From positions 49,792 to 113,791 of the forward strand of contig CACWYC010000015.1 in NCBI GenBank assembly GCA_902765025.1: a DNA stretch of 64,000 nt. Direction: 5' to 3'. How positions within the stretch are numbered: the first letter of the stretch is position 1; each line of letters opens with the position of its first letter. The translations under genes and the position numbers were made by a program. The stretch comes from Oscillospiraceae bacterium (lineage in GTDB: Bacteria > Bacillota > Clostridia > Oscillospirales > Oscillospiraceae). This document shows positions 36,040 to 45,508 of this stretch, in pieces. The notes below the pieces were generated by a model. That model had not been told where the DNA came from. It saw only the letters and a program-made list of their open reading frames with translations, and ran no database searches.

Positions 36040-36640
36040 GCCAAAACACCCCGCCTTCCCCTTGGGGGGAAGGTGGCCCCGCAGGGCCGGATGAGGGGGC
36101 GATGCCCGCCCGCCTGCCGTAAGTCGCTGCAAAATCGTTCCGCGCAGCGGGCGCTTCATGAAGCGCCCCTACGGAAAAACCGATGCCGCCATGATTACAC
36201 CGTAGGGGCGATTCACGAATCGCCCGCCGCCAAGGCAACGATACCCACCCGGGCCGGGTGGATGGCAGCCGGTAACGACCACCACCGTAGGGGCCGACGA
36301 CTCGGCGGCCCGGACGCGGCATCGGCCACCCCAACGCCGGTTGAATGGCAAACGGCACCGCCCTTCCCACCGTAGGGGGCGATGCCCGCCCACGCACCGT
36401 AAGTCGCTGCAAAAAGTCGTGCTCTCGTTGCGGCAAACCGATTTCCAGACCCTTCGGGCCGTGAAAATCGGGCCGCTGCCTTGCGGCGGGCACGCTTCAT
36501 CCGCCACAGGCGGCGCTGTGCCCGCACGCCCCCGGCTGGGGAGGACAGAGTCGTCCTCCCCTACGAACAAAATCCGGCCCCCCGCAACCCCGCCAACCGG
36601 CAAACGGGCGCTTCATGAAGCGCCCCTACAAACAAAATCC
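36040..36640. repeat. Composite palindromic repeat spacer between atoE and DUF975
   Basis: A CCTTCCCC/GGGGAAGG element with GGCCCCGCAGGGCC (36075-36088) and the GGATGAGGGGGCG tail, GGGCGCTTC/GAAGCGCCC at 36149-36168 and 36606-36625, GGGCGATTC/GAATCGCCC at 36206-36225, a GGCCG module near 36290, a structured element copy (36426-36525) and a GGGGAGGAC/GTCCTCCCC module near 36538. No gene is supported from 35825 to 36774. Confidence 0.85.
36426..36525 (+). repeat. Structured ~100 nt element, subfamily 2, copy c
   Basis: Begins CGTTGCGGCAAACCGATTT and ends GTGCCCGC; the central loop is CCGCCACAGGCGG. Confidence 0.8.
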
Positions 36641-36702
36641 GGCCCCCGGGTGTCCCGCCGACCCGTCCTCGCCCCTGGGGACAAACGCCCCCAAAACAAC
36701 TG

Positions 36703-36728
36703 CCGCGGCGTCCTTTCGGACGCCGCGG
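36703..36728 (-). terminator. Terminator after DUF975 gene
   Basis: Perfect CCGCGGCGTCC/GGACGCCGCGG stem with a 4-base loop; on the minus strand it is followed by CAGTTGTTTT, a weak T-run. It is about 45 bases past the DUF975 stop. Confidence 0.55.
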
Positions 36729-36774
36729 TCTGCGATACTATACTATTACATATCCACACCCCGTGTGGAAAACC

Positions 36775-37527
36775 TCACACGTTCCAGCTCTGGAAGTTAT
36801 CCTGCGGGTTGTCGGTGGGGAAGGAGCCCACGCCGCTGGCCTTCTTGCATACCTCAAAGCAGCCGATGTAGGTCTGGCTCATGTAGGGCTCCACCCAGAT
36901 CAGCAGGATGCCGGCGGTGCAGGCGCTGAGGAAAAGCCAGCCCAGAAAGCTGAGGTCCACCACAAACAGCTGCCACTTGTACCCCGCGGTCTGCACCTTG
37001 GACATACGGATGGCGTCCATGATGCCGATGTCGGGATTCTCACACAGGTTCAAAAAGGCGAAGCGATAGCGGTAGGCGGCGATGATGCCGGGGATGACGA
37101 ACAGCAGGGACCACAGGAAGATGAAAATCTCCATCACCACCGCCAGCAGAATGGCCTTGCCGGCGAAGGTGAAGCCCTCGGTCAGGGTGTTGTAGCCCAT
37201 CTCCCGGCCCCGGCGCACGCCCAGGTGGTACAGGTTGTAGCCGCAGCCGAACACCACCTCGGCAAAGCCCACCACCAGGGAGATAAAGGCGGCGATGGAG
37301 GCGGGCACAGTGATGAGATGGGGAATCTCCACCACCACGATGCCCATCTGCCGCAATTGCAGCTCGATCTCCGGATCCACGGTGGTCTCGGCGCCGAACA
37401 GATTGTCCACCACCATCAGGGCCATGACAATCAGCAGATAAACCAGTGTGAACGTATAGGCGGACACCCGGGCGGTCTTGACGATGCCCTTGGCCTCGGC
37501 CTTGATGCCTTTGCGATCTAACAGCAT
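36775..37527 (-). CDS. DUF975 family integral membrane protein
   Basis: A 250-residue membrane protein of the DUF975 family, function unknown. It begins MLLDRKGIKAEAKGIVK, has hydrophobic helices near residues 23-42, 73-105, 130-165 and 205-230, and the family-like VIPGIIAAYRYRFAFLNLCENPDIG. The ATG at 37527 is preferred over upstream codons because AAAGGA lies about seven bases away. It is divergent from the rnf operon and probably a single-gene unit. Confidence 0.8.
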   Translation of the reverse strand: MLLDRKGIKAEAKGIVKTARVSAYTFTLVYLLIVMALMVVDNLFGAETTVDPEIELQLRQMGIVVVEIPHLITVPASIAAFISLVVGFAEVVFGCGYNLYHLGVRRGREMGYNTLTEGFTFAGKAILLAVVMEIFIFLWSLLFVIPGIIAAYRYRFAFLNLCENPDIGIMDAIRMSKVQTAGYKWQLFVVDLSFLGWLFLSACTAGILLIWVEPYMSQTYIGCFEVCKKASGVGSFPTDNPQDNFQSWNV

Positions 37528-37711
37528 TTTTGATCCTTTCTGTGCTGACGCGCCAGCACGATACAATATAATAAAAGGCGAAAAACCCTTTTACGGCGAA
37601 AAAGTATATCATATCCCGCCCCAAAACGCAAGTGCCCCGGCAAAAGGCGGGGGCAGATGGTGGAAATTGGAGGAAAAATGGGGCTGCGCCCCGATTTTTG
37701 CCGCCGCGCAC

Positions 37712-37740
37712 TGGACAAGAGGCCCTTTTTGCGCTATGAT
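37712..37740 (+). promoter_or_regulatory. Candidate rnf operon promoter
   Basis: TGGACA (37712-37717) and TATGAT (37735-37740) with a 17-base spacer. The leader then has a GCCGCCTG/CAGGCGGC hairpin and a GGCAGC/GCTGCC stem near 37767-37800 before the rnfC Shine-Dalgarno. Confidence 0.6.
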
Positions 37741-37822
37741 AATGAACAGTATGGGGTGGCATAGCGCCGCCTGACAACCAGGCGGCAGCCATGCTGCCAA
37801 GTAGTAAGATGAGGTGAAGACA

Positions 37823-39181
37823 ATGGCACAAGCTTTCTTTGGCGGCGTTCATCCCAATGATATGAAGGCCGCTACCAATGAGAAGGCCATCGAGAAGCTG
37901 GCGGCGCCGGCGGAGGTGGTCATTCCCATGTCTATGCACATCGGTGCGCCCTGCAAGCCCATTGTGGCCCCCGGTGACCACGTCACCATCGGCCAGCGCA
38001 TCGGTGAGCCCGGCGGTTTCGTTTCCGCTCCCATCCACGCCTCCGTGTCCGGCACGGTGAAGGCCGTGGAGCCTCGCCCCTTCTCCATGGGCGGCAAAAT
38101 GATGTCCGTGGTCATTGAAAACGACTTCCAGGACACCGTCTGCGACACCGTCAAGCCGGTGGAGAATCCCGACAGCCTCACCCCCGAGGCGCTGGTGGAC
38201 ATCGTGAAGAACGCCGGCATCGTGGGCCAGGGCGGCGCCACCTTCCCCACCCATGTGAAGATTTCCTCGGGCCTGGGCAAGGTGGATTACGTCATCATCA
38301 ACGCCGCCGAGTGCGAGCCCTACATCACCGGCGACCACCGCACCATGCTGGAGCGGCCCGACCAGGTCATCAAGGGCGCCACGCTGCTGGCCAAGTGCTT
38401 CGGCGTGGATAAGGTGTACATCGGCATCGAGGCCAACAAGCAGAACGCCGCCGACGTATTGAATGCCAAGATCGCCGAGCTGAAGGCCCCCGTCAAGGTG
38501 GAGGTGCTCCACACCCGGTATCCCCAGGGCGCTGAGAAGCAGCTGTGCCAGGCCGTGTCCGGCCGCCAGGTGCCCTCCGGCAAGCTGCCTGCCGACGCCG
38601 GCTGCTGCATCTTCAACCTGAACACCACCTGCGCCATCTACCGGGCCGTGTACGAGGGTATGCCCGTGGTGAGCAAAATCGTCACCGTGTCCGGCTCCGG
38701 CGTCATCGAGCCCAAGAACCTGGAGTGCCCCATCGGCACGCCGATTTCCAAGCTGTTCGACGCCTGCGGCGGATTGAAGGACGAGACCTACAAGCTGATT
38801 ATGGGCGGCCCCATGATGGGTATGGCCCAGTATGATACCGACGTCACCGTGGGCAAGGGCACCGGCGCCATGCTGGCCTTCGCCGGCGACGAGGAGAAGC
38901 ACGAGGCCAACCCCCAGTGCATCCGCTGCGGCAAGTGCGTGGGCGTATGTCCCATCCGCCTGGAGCCCATCTTCATGTATAAGTATTTGATGAAGGGCGA
39001 TATTGACACCTGGCAGAACCAGCTCCACGGCATGGACTGCATCGAGTGCGGCGCCTGCACCTACACCTGCCCCGCCCGCCTGCCGCTGACCCACGCCTTC
39101 CGCCTGGGCAAGCAAAAGGTGAACAATGCCAGAATGAAGGCCAAGGCCGCCGCCGAGGCTGCCGCGAAGAAGGAGGCGTAA
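37823..39181 (+). CDS. rnfC: Rnf complex subunit C
   Basis: RnfC is the NADH-side flavo/iron-sulphur subunit of the Rnf complex (ferredoxin:NAD+ oxidoreductase), which couples electron transfer to ion export. The 452 residues show an N-terminal barrel-sandwich-like region (PGDHVTIGQRIGE), the NADH/FMN-binding GQGGATFPTHVK, and two [4Fe-4S] motifs, CIRCGKCVGVCPIRLEP and CIECGACTYTCPARLP. The ATG at 37823 has GAGGTG six bases upstream. First gene of rnfCDGEAB. Confidence 0.96.
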   Translation: MAQAFFGGVHPNDMKAATNEKAIEKLAAPAEVVIPMSMHIGAPCKPIVAPGDHVTIGQRIGEPGGFVSAPIHASVSGTVKAVEPRPFSMGGKMMSVVIENDFQDTVCDTVKPVENPDSLTPEALVDIVKNAGIVGQGGATFPTHVKISSGLGKVDYVIINAAECEPYITGDHRTMLERPDQVIKGATLLAKCFGVDKVYIGIEANKQNAADVLNAKIAELKAPVKVEVLHTRYPQGAEKQLCQAVSGRQVPSGKLPADAGCCIFNLNTTCAIYRAVYEGMPVVSKIVTVSGSGVIEPKNLECPIGTPISKLFDACGGLKDETYKLIMGGPMMGMAQYDTDVTVGKGTGAMLAFAGDEEKHEANPQCIRCGKCVGVCPIRLEPIFMYKYLMKGDIDTWQNQLHGMDCIECGACTYTCPARLPLTHAFRLGKQKVNNARMKAKAAAEAAAKKEA

Positions 39182-39183
39182 CC

Positions 39184-40200
39184 ATGACTGACTACAAGAA
39201 TCTGAAGCTGATCGCGTCCTCCTCCCCCCACATCCACGCCCCGGACAACACCCGCTCCATTATGCTGGACGTGATCATCGCCATGCTGCCGGCCCTGTGC
39301 TGGAGCGTGTATAACTTCGGCTGGAAGGCCCTGCTGCTCACCGCCGTGTCCGTGGTGGGCTGCCTGTTCTGGGAGTGGGCCTACCGTGCCGTGCTGAAAA
39401 AGCCCCAGGCCATCGGCGACCTGTCCGCCGTGGTCACCGGTATGCTGCTGGCCTTTGTGTGCCCCGTGGACCTGCCCATCTGGATGATCGTGGTGGGCGA
39501 CTTCTTCGCCATCGTGGTGGTGAAGCAGCTCTACGGCGGCATCGGCTGCAACTTCCTCAACCCCGCCCTGGCGGGCCGCGCCGCGCTGCTGGCCTGCTAT
39601 GCCACCGCCATGACCGCCTGGGCCATCCCCGCCACCAAGGCGGACGTCCTCACCTCCTCCGCCACCCCCATGGCCATCATGAAGTCCGGCCTGGAGGACG
39701 GCGCCGCCTTCGCCACGCTGAAGAACAGCTATTCCGCCTGGGATATGTTCCTGGGCCGCACCGGCGGCTCCCTGGGCGAGGTCAGCGCGCTGCTGCTGCT
39801 GTTGGGCGGCGTGTACCTGCTGATCCGCAAGGTCATCACCTGGCATATCCCCGTGGCCTACATCGCCACCGTGGCCGTCATCTGTCTGGTGTCCGTCCCG
39901 GCGGGCATCTCCACTGCCGACTATCTGGTGTATAACCTGTTCGGCGGCGGCCTGATGCTGGGCGCCATCTTCATGGCCACCGACTACGCCACCTCCCCCG
40001 TCACCAAGCCCGGCCAGATTATCTTCGGCATCGGCTGCGGATTGCTGACCTGCTTCATCCGCCGCTTCGGCTCCTATCCCGAGGGCGTGTGCTACTCCAT
40101 CCTCATCATGAACTGCACCACCTGGCTGCTGGATAAGTACATCCGGCCCACCATTTACGGTGCCCCCAAGAAGGAGAAGAAGGAGGCTGCTGCGAAATGA
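39184..40200 (+). CDS. rnfD: Rnf complex subunit D
   Basis: A 338-residue membrane subunit homologous to NqrB, with about ten hydrophobic helices. The covalent FMN site is visible as SSATPMAIM (Thr carrying FMN), around residue 160. The ATG at 39184 follows AGGAGG in the end of rnfC. Its stop overlaps the rnfG start (ATGA). RnfD probably forms part of the ion channel and electron path with RnfG. Confidence 0.95.
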   Translation: MTDYKNLKLIASSSPHIHAPDNTRSIMLDVIIAMLPALCWSVYNFGWKALLLTAVSVVGCLFWEWAYRAVLKKPQAIGDLSAVVTGMLLAFVCPVDLPIWMIVVGDFFAIVVVKQLYGGIGCNFLNPALAGRAALLACYATAMTAWAIPATKADVLTSSATPMAIMKSGLEDGAAFATLKNSYSAWDMFLGRTGGSLGEVSALLLLLGGVYLLIRKVITWHIPVAYIATVAVICLVSVPAGISTADYLVYNLFGGGLMLGAIFMATDYATSPVTKPGQIIFGIGCGLLTCFIRRFGSYPEGVCYSILIMNCTTWLLDKYIRPTIYGAPKKEKKEAAAK

Positions 40201-40778
40201 AAAATCTGAACGCCAAGTTTATTCTCAAGGTCGCCGGCACCCTCACCGCCATCTCCCTGGTGGTGGCCGCCCTGCTGGGCGTGGTCAACATGGTCACCGC
40301 CGAGCGCATTGCCGAGCTGAATTTCGCCGCCACCAAAGCGGCTCTGGCCCAGGTGGCCCCCGAGGGGGCCGAGTTCCAGCCCGTGGAGCTCACCGAGGAT
40401 ATGACCGCCGCCGCTGCCGCCCAGGGCGGTAAGCTGACGGAGATTTACACCATGTCCACCGGCGGCTACGCCTGCAAGGTGGAGGCCTCCGGCTCCCAGG
40501 GCATCATTGAAATGATTGTGGGCGTGGACGACGCCGGGGCCATCACCGGCATCTCCGTGGTGTCCAACGCCGAGACCGCCGGCATCGGCTCCAAGGTCAT
40601 GGGCAACGAGCCCAACAAGGCCGGCGTGCCCGTGCTGGATCAGTTCATCGGCCTCAGCGGTGCCGGCACCCTTGCCGTGGGCAAGACCGTCACCGAGGTC
40701 TCCGGCGCCACCGTTTCCACCCGCGGCATCACCATGGGCGCCAACGCCGCCCTGGCCGCCGTGGCCACCATCGCCTGA
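40197..40778 (+). CDS. rnfG: Rnf complex subunit G
   Basis: A 193-residue subunit with one N-terminal membrane helix (VAGTLTAISLVVAALLGVVN) and an FMN-binding domain outside the membrane. The covalent flavin motif SGATVST is near residue 168. The start overlaps the rnfD stop. Normal length; the flavin Thr is present, so the subunit should be functional. Confidence 0.95.
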   Translation: MKNLNAKFILKVAGTLTAISLVVAALLGVVNMVTAERIAELNFAATKAALAQVAPEGAEFQPVELTEDMTAAAAAQGGKLTEIYTMSTGGYACKVEASGSQGIIEMIVGVDDAGAITGISVVSNAETAGIGSKVMGNEPNKAGVPVLDQFIGLSGAGTLAVGKTVTEVSGATVSTRGITMGANAALAAVATIA

Positions 40779-40799
40779 TGAAAGGGGGACAACAGAACA

Positions 40800-41426
40800 A
40801 TGAATGTCGGTAAACAATTCAAAGAGGGTCTGATTACCCAGAACCCCGTTCTGGTGCAGCTGCTGGGCATGTGCTCTACCATGGCCATCACCACCTCCAT
40901 CAAGAACGGCCTGGGCATGGGCGTCAGCGTTATCATCATTCTGACCCTGTCCAATATCTTCATTTCCCTGCTGCGGAAAATCATCCCCAACGAGGTCCGT
41001 ATCGCCTGCTACATCGTGGTCATCGCCGGCTTCGTCACCATGGTGCAGCTGCTGCTGAAAGCTTTCCTGCCGGACATCGACAAGAGCCTGGGCGTGTTCA
41101 TCCCCCTCATCGTGGTGAACTGCATCATCCTGGGCCGTGCCGAGGCCTTTGCCTCCAAGAACTCCGTGGGCGCCTCCGCCCTGGACGGCATCTTCCAGGG
41201 CATCGGCTACACGCTGGTGCTGCTGGTGATGTGCTTCTTCCGCGAGCTGCTGGGCGCCGGCAAGCTGCTGGATTACCAGGTCATGCCCGCGGGCTACACC
41301 CCCGCCGGTATGCTGGTGCTGCCTGTGGGCGGCTTCCTGTGCCTGGGCGCGCTGATCGCCGCCATGCAGTGGGCGCTGAACAAGGCCGAGGAACGCAAGG
41401 CCAACAAGGCAAAGGAGGCGAAGTAA
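40800..41426 (+). CDS. rnfE: Rnf complex subunit E
   Basis: A 208-residue integral membrane subunit, homologous to NqrD, with about six helices and the conserved GLGMGVSVIIIL and VVNCIILGRAEAFASKN segments. RnfA and RnfE form the membrane core thought to hold a shared Fe-S centre; the Cys in VVNCIILGRAEA fits this. AAAGGGGG lies upstream of the ATG. Confidence 0.95.
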   Translation: MNVGKQFKEGLITQNPVLVQLLGMCSTMAITTSIKNGLGMGVSVIIILTLSNIFISLLRKIIPNEVRIACYIVVIAGFVTMVQLLLKAFLPDIDKSLGVFIPLIVVNCIILGRAEAFASKNSVGASALDGIFQGIGYTLVLLVMCFFRELLGAGKLLDYQVMPAGYTPAGMLVLPVGGFLCLGALIAAMQWALNKAEERKANKAKEAK

Positions 41427-41429
41427 AGT

Positions 41430-42014
41430 ATGAGCATCACTACATTGCTGGCCATCTCTCTGGGTGCCATCCTTACCAATAACTTTATCTTCGCCCAGTT
41501 CCTGGGCATCTGCCCCTTCCTGGGCGTCAGCAAGAAGATTGACACCGCCGTGGGCATGGGCGCCGCCGTCACCTTCGTCATGGGCCTGGCCTCCGCCTTC
41601 GCCTACCTGGTGAACCAGGTGCTGGTGAAGCTGGGCCTGGAGTACATGCAGACCGTGGCCTTCATCCTGGTCATCGCCGCCCTGGTGCAGTTCGTGGAGA
41701 TGTTCCTGAAGAAGAACGTCCCCACCCTGTACACCGCCCTGGGCGTGTACCTGCCTCTGATCACCACCAACTGCGCCGTGCTGGGCGTGGCCCTGCTGAA
41801 CGTGCAGAACAACTACAATTTCATCGAGTCCGTGGTCTACGGCATCACCGGCGGCCTGGGCTTCCTGCTGGCCATCTTCCTGTTCGCCGCCGTCCGGGAG
41901 CAGCTGGAGTTTGCCGATCATCCCAAGTGCTTCCAGGGCTTCCCCATCGCCCTGATTACCGCCGGCCTCATGGCCCTGGCCTTCATGGGCTTCAGCGGCC
42001 TGAAGGTGTGGTAA
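41430..42014 (+). CDS. rnfA: Rnf complex subunit A
   Basis: A 194-residue integral membrane subunit paralogous to RnfE, homologous to NqrE. The start [21 protein letters not shown] and the motifs [13 protein letters not shown] and [13 protein letters not shown] are typical; each half has the conserved Cys in a membrane helix. It starts three bases after the rnfE stop. Confidence 0.96.
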   Translation: MSITTLLAISLGAILTNNFIFAQFLGICPFLGVSKKIDTAVGMGAAVTFVMGLASAFAYLVNQVLVKLGLEYMQTVAFILVIAALVQFVEMFLKKNVPTLYTALGVYLPLITTNCAVLGVALLNVQNNYNFIESVVYGITGGLGFLLAIFLFAAVREQLEFADHPKCFQGFPIALITAGLMALAFMGFSGLKVW

Positions 42015-42028
42015 GGAGGTAGAAGAGA

Positions 42029-42922
42029 ATGAGTATTGTATTTCCCGTATTGATGCTGGGCGCCCTGGCGGTGATTTTCGGCCTGATTCTGGCCGTGGCC
42101 GCCAAGGTGTTTGAGGTGGAGGTAGACCCCCGCCTGCCCCAGATTCAGTCCGCTCTGGCGGGTGCCAACTGCGGCGGCTGCGGCTATCCCGGCTGCGCCG
42201 GCTGTGCCGAGGCCATTCTGGCGGGTAAGGCCCCTGTAACGGCCTGCGCCCCCGCCGGCGCCGAGGGCGCCGCCAAGATTGCCGCCATCATGGGCATGGA
42301 GGCCCCCTCCGGCGATAAGATGGTGGCCCACGTGGCCTGCAACGGCGGCTGCAACGCCAATAAGAATTTCGAGTATCGGGGCGTCACCGATTGCATCGCC
42401 GCCACCAAGGTCTGCGGCGGCGACGCCGTGGCATGTCGCTACGGCTGCTTCGGCTTCGGCTCCTGCGTGGCCGCCTGTAAGTTCGACGCCATCCACGTGG
42501 TGGACGGCGTGGCCGTGGTGGACAAGGACAAGTGCACCAACTGCGGCGCCTGCCGTGAGGCCTGCCCCCGCAAGCTGATTCACGAGGTGCCCTATAAGCA
42601 GAAGGTGTTTGTCAACTGCTCCAACAAGGACAAGGGCCCCGCCGTGGCCAAGGTCTGCGCGGTGAGCTGCATCGCCTGCGGCATGTGCGAGCGCACCTGC
42701 AAGTTTGACGCCATCCACGTGGTGGATAACGTGGCTGTCATCGACTACGAAAAGTGCCGCAACTGCACCATGTGCGCCAAGGCCTGCCCCCGCAATGCCA
42801 TCGAGCCCATCCCCACTCCCGAGGAGAAGGAGAAGTTCAAGGCCGCCCAGAAGGCCGCCGCCGAGAAAAAGGCCGCCGCAGCCAAAGCCGCCGCGGAAGC
42901 CAAGGCGGACAAGGCGGAGTAA
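42029..42922 (+). CDS. rnfB: Rnf complex subunit B
   Basis: A 297-residue subunit with one N-terminal helix, a four-Cys Fe-S domain (NCGGCGYPGCAGCAEAI, about residues 47-63) and ferredoxin domains with CTNCGACREACPRKLI, CIACGMCERTCKFDAI and CRNCTMCAKACPRNAI. RnfB is the likely entry point for electrons from reduced ferredoxin. The C-terminus is a Lys/Ala/Glu-rich tail (about 265-297). AAGGAGGT precedes the ATG. Last gene of the operon, followed by a terminator. Confidence 0.96.
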   Translation: MSIVFPVLMLGALAVIFGLILAVAAKVFEVEVDPRLPQIQSALAGANCGGCGYPGCAGCAEAILAGKAPVTACAPAGAEGAAKIAAIMGMEAPSGDKMVAHVACNGGCNANKNFEYRGVTDCIAATKVCGGDAVACRYGCFGFGSCVAACKFDAIHVVDGVAVVDKDKCTNCGACREACPRKLIHEVPYKQKVFVNCSNKDKGPAVAKVCAVSCIACGMCERTCKFDAIHVVDNVAVIDYEKCRNCTMCAKACPRNAIEPIPTPEEKEKFKAAQKAAAEKKAAAAKAAAEAKADKAE

Positions 42923-42938
42923 ATCTCTTCAAAATAAC

Positions 42939-42966
42939 AAAAAACCGCCCGAAAGGGCGGTTTTTT
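42939..42966 (+). terminator. Terminator of the rnf operon
   Basis: AAAAAACCGCCC/GGGCGGTTTTTT with a GAAA loop; bidirectional in form and directly past rnfB. Confidence 0.92.
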
Positions 42967-42989
42967 GTTATGAAAGAAAGAGGCAACCG

Positions 42990-43880
42990 GGAATACCGTA
43001 GGGGCGATTCATGAATCGCCCGGGCCCCGCCCGGGCCATCGCCGTGTACGGTTGAATGGCGAACGGAAACGATAACTGTCCGTAGGGCGGGACCTGCGTG
43101 TCCCGCCAGACCCGGTAACGCCCACCGCCAGAGGCGGATAAATGGAAAACGGTATCGTCAAACCGTCCGTAGGGGCGGGGCTCTGCTCCGCCCAACCTCG
43201 CCGCCACCCATCACCCACGCCGGCTGAACGGCACACGGCATCGCAATCCACCGTAGGGGCCGCCGCCCCGGCGGCCCGAACCCGGTAACGACACCCGCCA
43301 AGGCCCGGTGGAATGGCACCCGGTAACAAAACCCGCCCTGCCTTCCCCCGGGGGGGAGGGTGTCAGCGAAGCTGACGGATGAGGGGGCGATGCCCGCCCC
43401 GCCCGGTTGCATGGCACACGCCGCCAATTACCTCCGTAGGGCGGGACCTGCGTGTCCCGCCAACACGGTAACGCCCACCGCCCCTCCCGGTCAAATGGCA
43501 AATGGAAACAAATAACCGCCCTGCCTTCCCCCGGGGGGGAAGGTGTCAGCGAAGCTGACGGATGAGGGGGCGACGCCCGCCCCGCCGGGTTGAATGGCAA
43601 ACGGTATCGCAAACCCTGCGTAGGGGCGGACGACTCTGTCCGCCCCACCCCGCCACAACCCACCGCCCACGCCGGATGAATGGCACACGGAAACGATAAC
43701 CGTCCGTAGGGCGGGACCTGCGTGTCCCGCCACCACCCACCGCCACCGCCGGGATGAATGGTAAATGGCTGCGGCAACCATTCGTAGGGGCGGGGCTTAC
43801 CCCAAGGGCACTGGCTCCACCAACTGCTCATTCTTCGCAGGGTGTCGCTGGCGCTGCTCCGCCCTTTTCTCTCTTCCCTC
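42990..43880. repeat. Ordered array of palindromic modules with ~85-base period (array 1)
   Basis: Modules follow each other at fairly even steps: GGGCGATTC type at 43002, GGGCGGGAC types near 43084, 43438 and 43706, GGGCGGGGC type near 43172, GGCCG type near 43257, CCTTCCCC types near 43340 and 43525, GGCGGAC type near 43622, and GGGCGGGGC type near 43788 with a 56-nt insert. Linkers are related: CCGGTAACG, CACCCGCC, GCCGGRTGAATGGCAAACGG, TATCG, CCGTAG. No gene is supported. Confidence 0.85.
43798..43853 (+). mobile_element. 56-nt nested insert, copy 2
   Basis: Begins TACCCCAAGGGCACTGGCTC and ends GGTGTCGCTGGCG, inside GGGGCGGGGCT/CTGCTCCGCCC, placed exactly before CT. It differs from copy 1 at only one position by eye. 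Confidence 0.75.
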
Positions 43881-43887
43881 TTCTCTC

Positions 43888-43917
43888 AAAAAAAGGGAGG
43901 ACGTCTCCGTCCTCCCT
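43888..43917 (-). terminator. Terminator after the DUF3592-like gene
   Basis: GGGAGGACG/CGTCCTCCC stem with a short loop and TTTTTTT on the minus strand, just past the gene ending at 43926. Confidence 0.88.
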
Positions 43918-43925
43918 GTGGGGTG

Positions 43926-44972
43926 TTATTCGTCCCGAAGGTTTTTCCTGATGGTGCCTGCGATGGCCCCGAAGGTGCCGCCCTTGTCATCCAGCGCCCC
44001 GGTGCGGGCGAAGGCCACCAGTGTCATAAACAGCAGATCCAGGTTCCGCTCCGCCGTCCACACCCGGTAGAACCCCTGCCTGCCCACGGCGGAGGCCGCC
44101 TTGTGGTTTGCCGCGTCCTCCTCGTGGGGGTACGGCCCGGTGCTCTCCGCCCGGGCGATTGCCACGCCGTCCCGGAAAATCCGGTAGTTGGCCCCCAGCA
44201 CCTTGCCGCTGCCGCCCCCCAGGCTGGATTCCACCGTGATGCCGTTTTCCTGCAAATGCTTGAACACGTCCACGCCGTCCAGCTCGAAGGTGTAATGGTT
44301 GTCCAGCAGCAGGGAGTCCCAATGGCTCTCCTCGTTGTGGCCCACCAGATGGGGGGTGGTGGTGCCGTGCTCATGGTCGATGAAGTCGAAGCCAAAGGGG
44401 GTGGTGAGGGTGAATTTGGTCATCTTGGCCTCATACAGCACCTGCCGCCGACCGTCCTCCAGCCGGTGGCCGTACTTGGGCGTGCCCAGGTCGGTGAGGA
44501 AGTAGAGCTCCCGCTCCTCCCCCTGCTCCGAGGGCCGGTAACCCCGCCGTGCGCCCATCTCCCGCTTGCCGTGGAGCTCGGTCATAGCCCGCTTCTCCCG
44601 CACCGTGGACACGATCACCACCGCCAAAATGGCGGCGCTGGCCACCATCAGATAGATGCCGAAGCCGCCGCCCCCGTGGATGATGGAGGGGTCCTTGGGG
44701 TTATATTTGATGGTGATGGTCTTGCCCACCTTGTAGGAGCCGCTGGACTGGTCCAGCGTTTCGGTGTAGATCACGCCGTTCACCGTGTACCGCACCGTGG
44801 GGGTATAGGTGGTGCTGTCGCCGTCGTAATTTGGCTCAACTTCCACGATTTCCGCCGTGGTTTTCTCAAAGCCCCGGGACTGGAAAAAGGTGAAATAAAT
44901 CCCCGCGGCCAGGCAGATGACCGCCAAAACCGCCGCAAAAATCTTCAATCTGGGCCCTCGTAATGAAATCAT
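43926..44972 (-). CDS. Membrane protein with DUF3592-like domain
   Basis: A 348-residue protein of unknown function. An N-terminal helix (IFAAVLAVICLAAGIYFTFF, about 10-29) is followed by a DUF3592-like extracytoplasmic beta domain (YTPTVRYTVNGVIYTET, IKYNPKDPSIIHGG) and a second helix (IYLMVASAAILAVVIVST, about 100-118). The C-terminal 200 residues (KMTKFTLTTPFGFDFIDHEHG, GANYRIFRDGVAIARAES) are cytoplasmic and could be a tubby/LURP-one-like fold, which is only a guess. The ATG at 44972 has AGGAGG upstream. No informative neighbours. Confidence 0.65.
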   Translation of the reverse strand: MISLRGPRLKIFAAVLAVICLAAGIYFTFFQSRGFEKTTAEIVEVEPNYDGDSTTYTPTVRYTVNGVIYTETLDQSSGSYKVGKTITIKYNPKDPSIIHGGGGFGIYLMVASAAILAVVIVSTVREKRAMTELHGKREMGARRGYRPSEQGEERELYFLTDLGTPKYGHRLEDGRRQVLYEAKMTKFTLTTPFGFDFIDHEHGTTTPHLVGHNEESHWDSLLLDNHYTFELDGVDVFKHLQENGITVESSLGGGSGKVLGANYRIFRDGVAIARAESTGPYPHEEDAANHKAASAVGRQGFYRVWTAERNLDLLFMTLVAFARTGALDDKGGTFGAIAGTIRKNLRDE

Positions 44973-45360
44973 ACGCCTCGCTCCTCCTGTGGAAAAGTGT
45001 GTGGATGGAACTGTGTTGTCATTGTACCATAATCCGCCCCCAATAGCCACCCCGCCGCGGAAAAAATCGCCCACGCCCCGCCTTCTCCTTGGGGAGAAGG
45101 TGGCCCCGCAGGGCCGGATGAGGGGGCGATAACCGCCAGGCCGGTCGAATGGCAAACGGTGGCAATACCCACCGTAGGGCGGGACCTGCGTGTCCCGCCA
45201 AACCCGGCAACGTCCACCGCCACCGCCGGGATGAATGGCACCTGGCATCGGTAAACCCTGCGTAGGGGCGGACGACTCTGTCCGCCCCACCCCGCCACAA
45301 CCCATCACCCACGCCGGATAAACGGCAAACGGTATCGGCAAACCGTCCGTAGGGCGGGAC

Positions 45361-45416
45361 TACCCCAAGGGCACTGGCTCCACAATCCGCTCGTACCTCG
45401 CGGTGTGTCGCTGGCG
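45361..45416 (+). mobile_element. 56-nt nested insert, copy 3
   Basis: Same ends (TACCCCAAGGGCACTGGCTC, GTGTCGCTGGCG) with a more diverged middle (CGTACCTCGCGG). Host is the GGGCGGGAC/CTATGTGTCCCGCC palindrome; the insert again sits directly before CT. Confidence 0.75.
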
Positions 45417-45508
45417 CTATGTGTCCCGCCAAACCCGGCAACGTCCACCGCCACCGCCGGGATGAATGGCACCTGGCATCGGTAAACCCTGCGTAGGGGC
45501 GGACGACT

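Noticed and set aside
37741..37822. Riboswitch in the rnf leader
   Set aside because: Two hairpins are present, but I find no conserved core of a known riboswitch class and no terminator that would be switched.
42990..43880. CRISPR array
   Set aside because: The period is regular, but the constant parts are diverged linkers and the variable parts are recurring palindromes found elsewhere in the window; there are no identical repeats with unique spacers and no cas genes.
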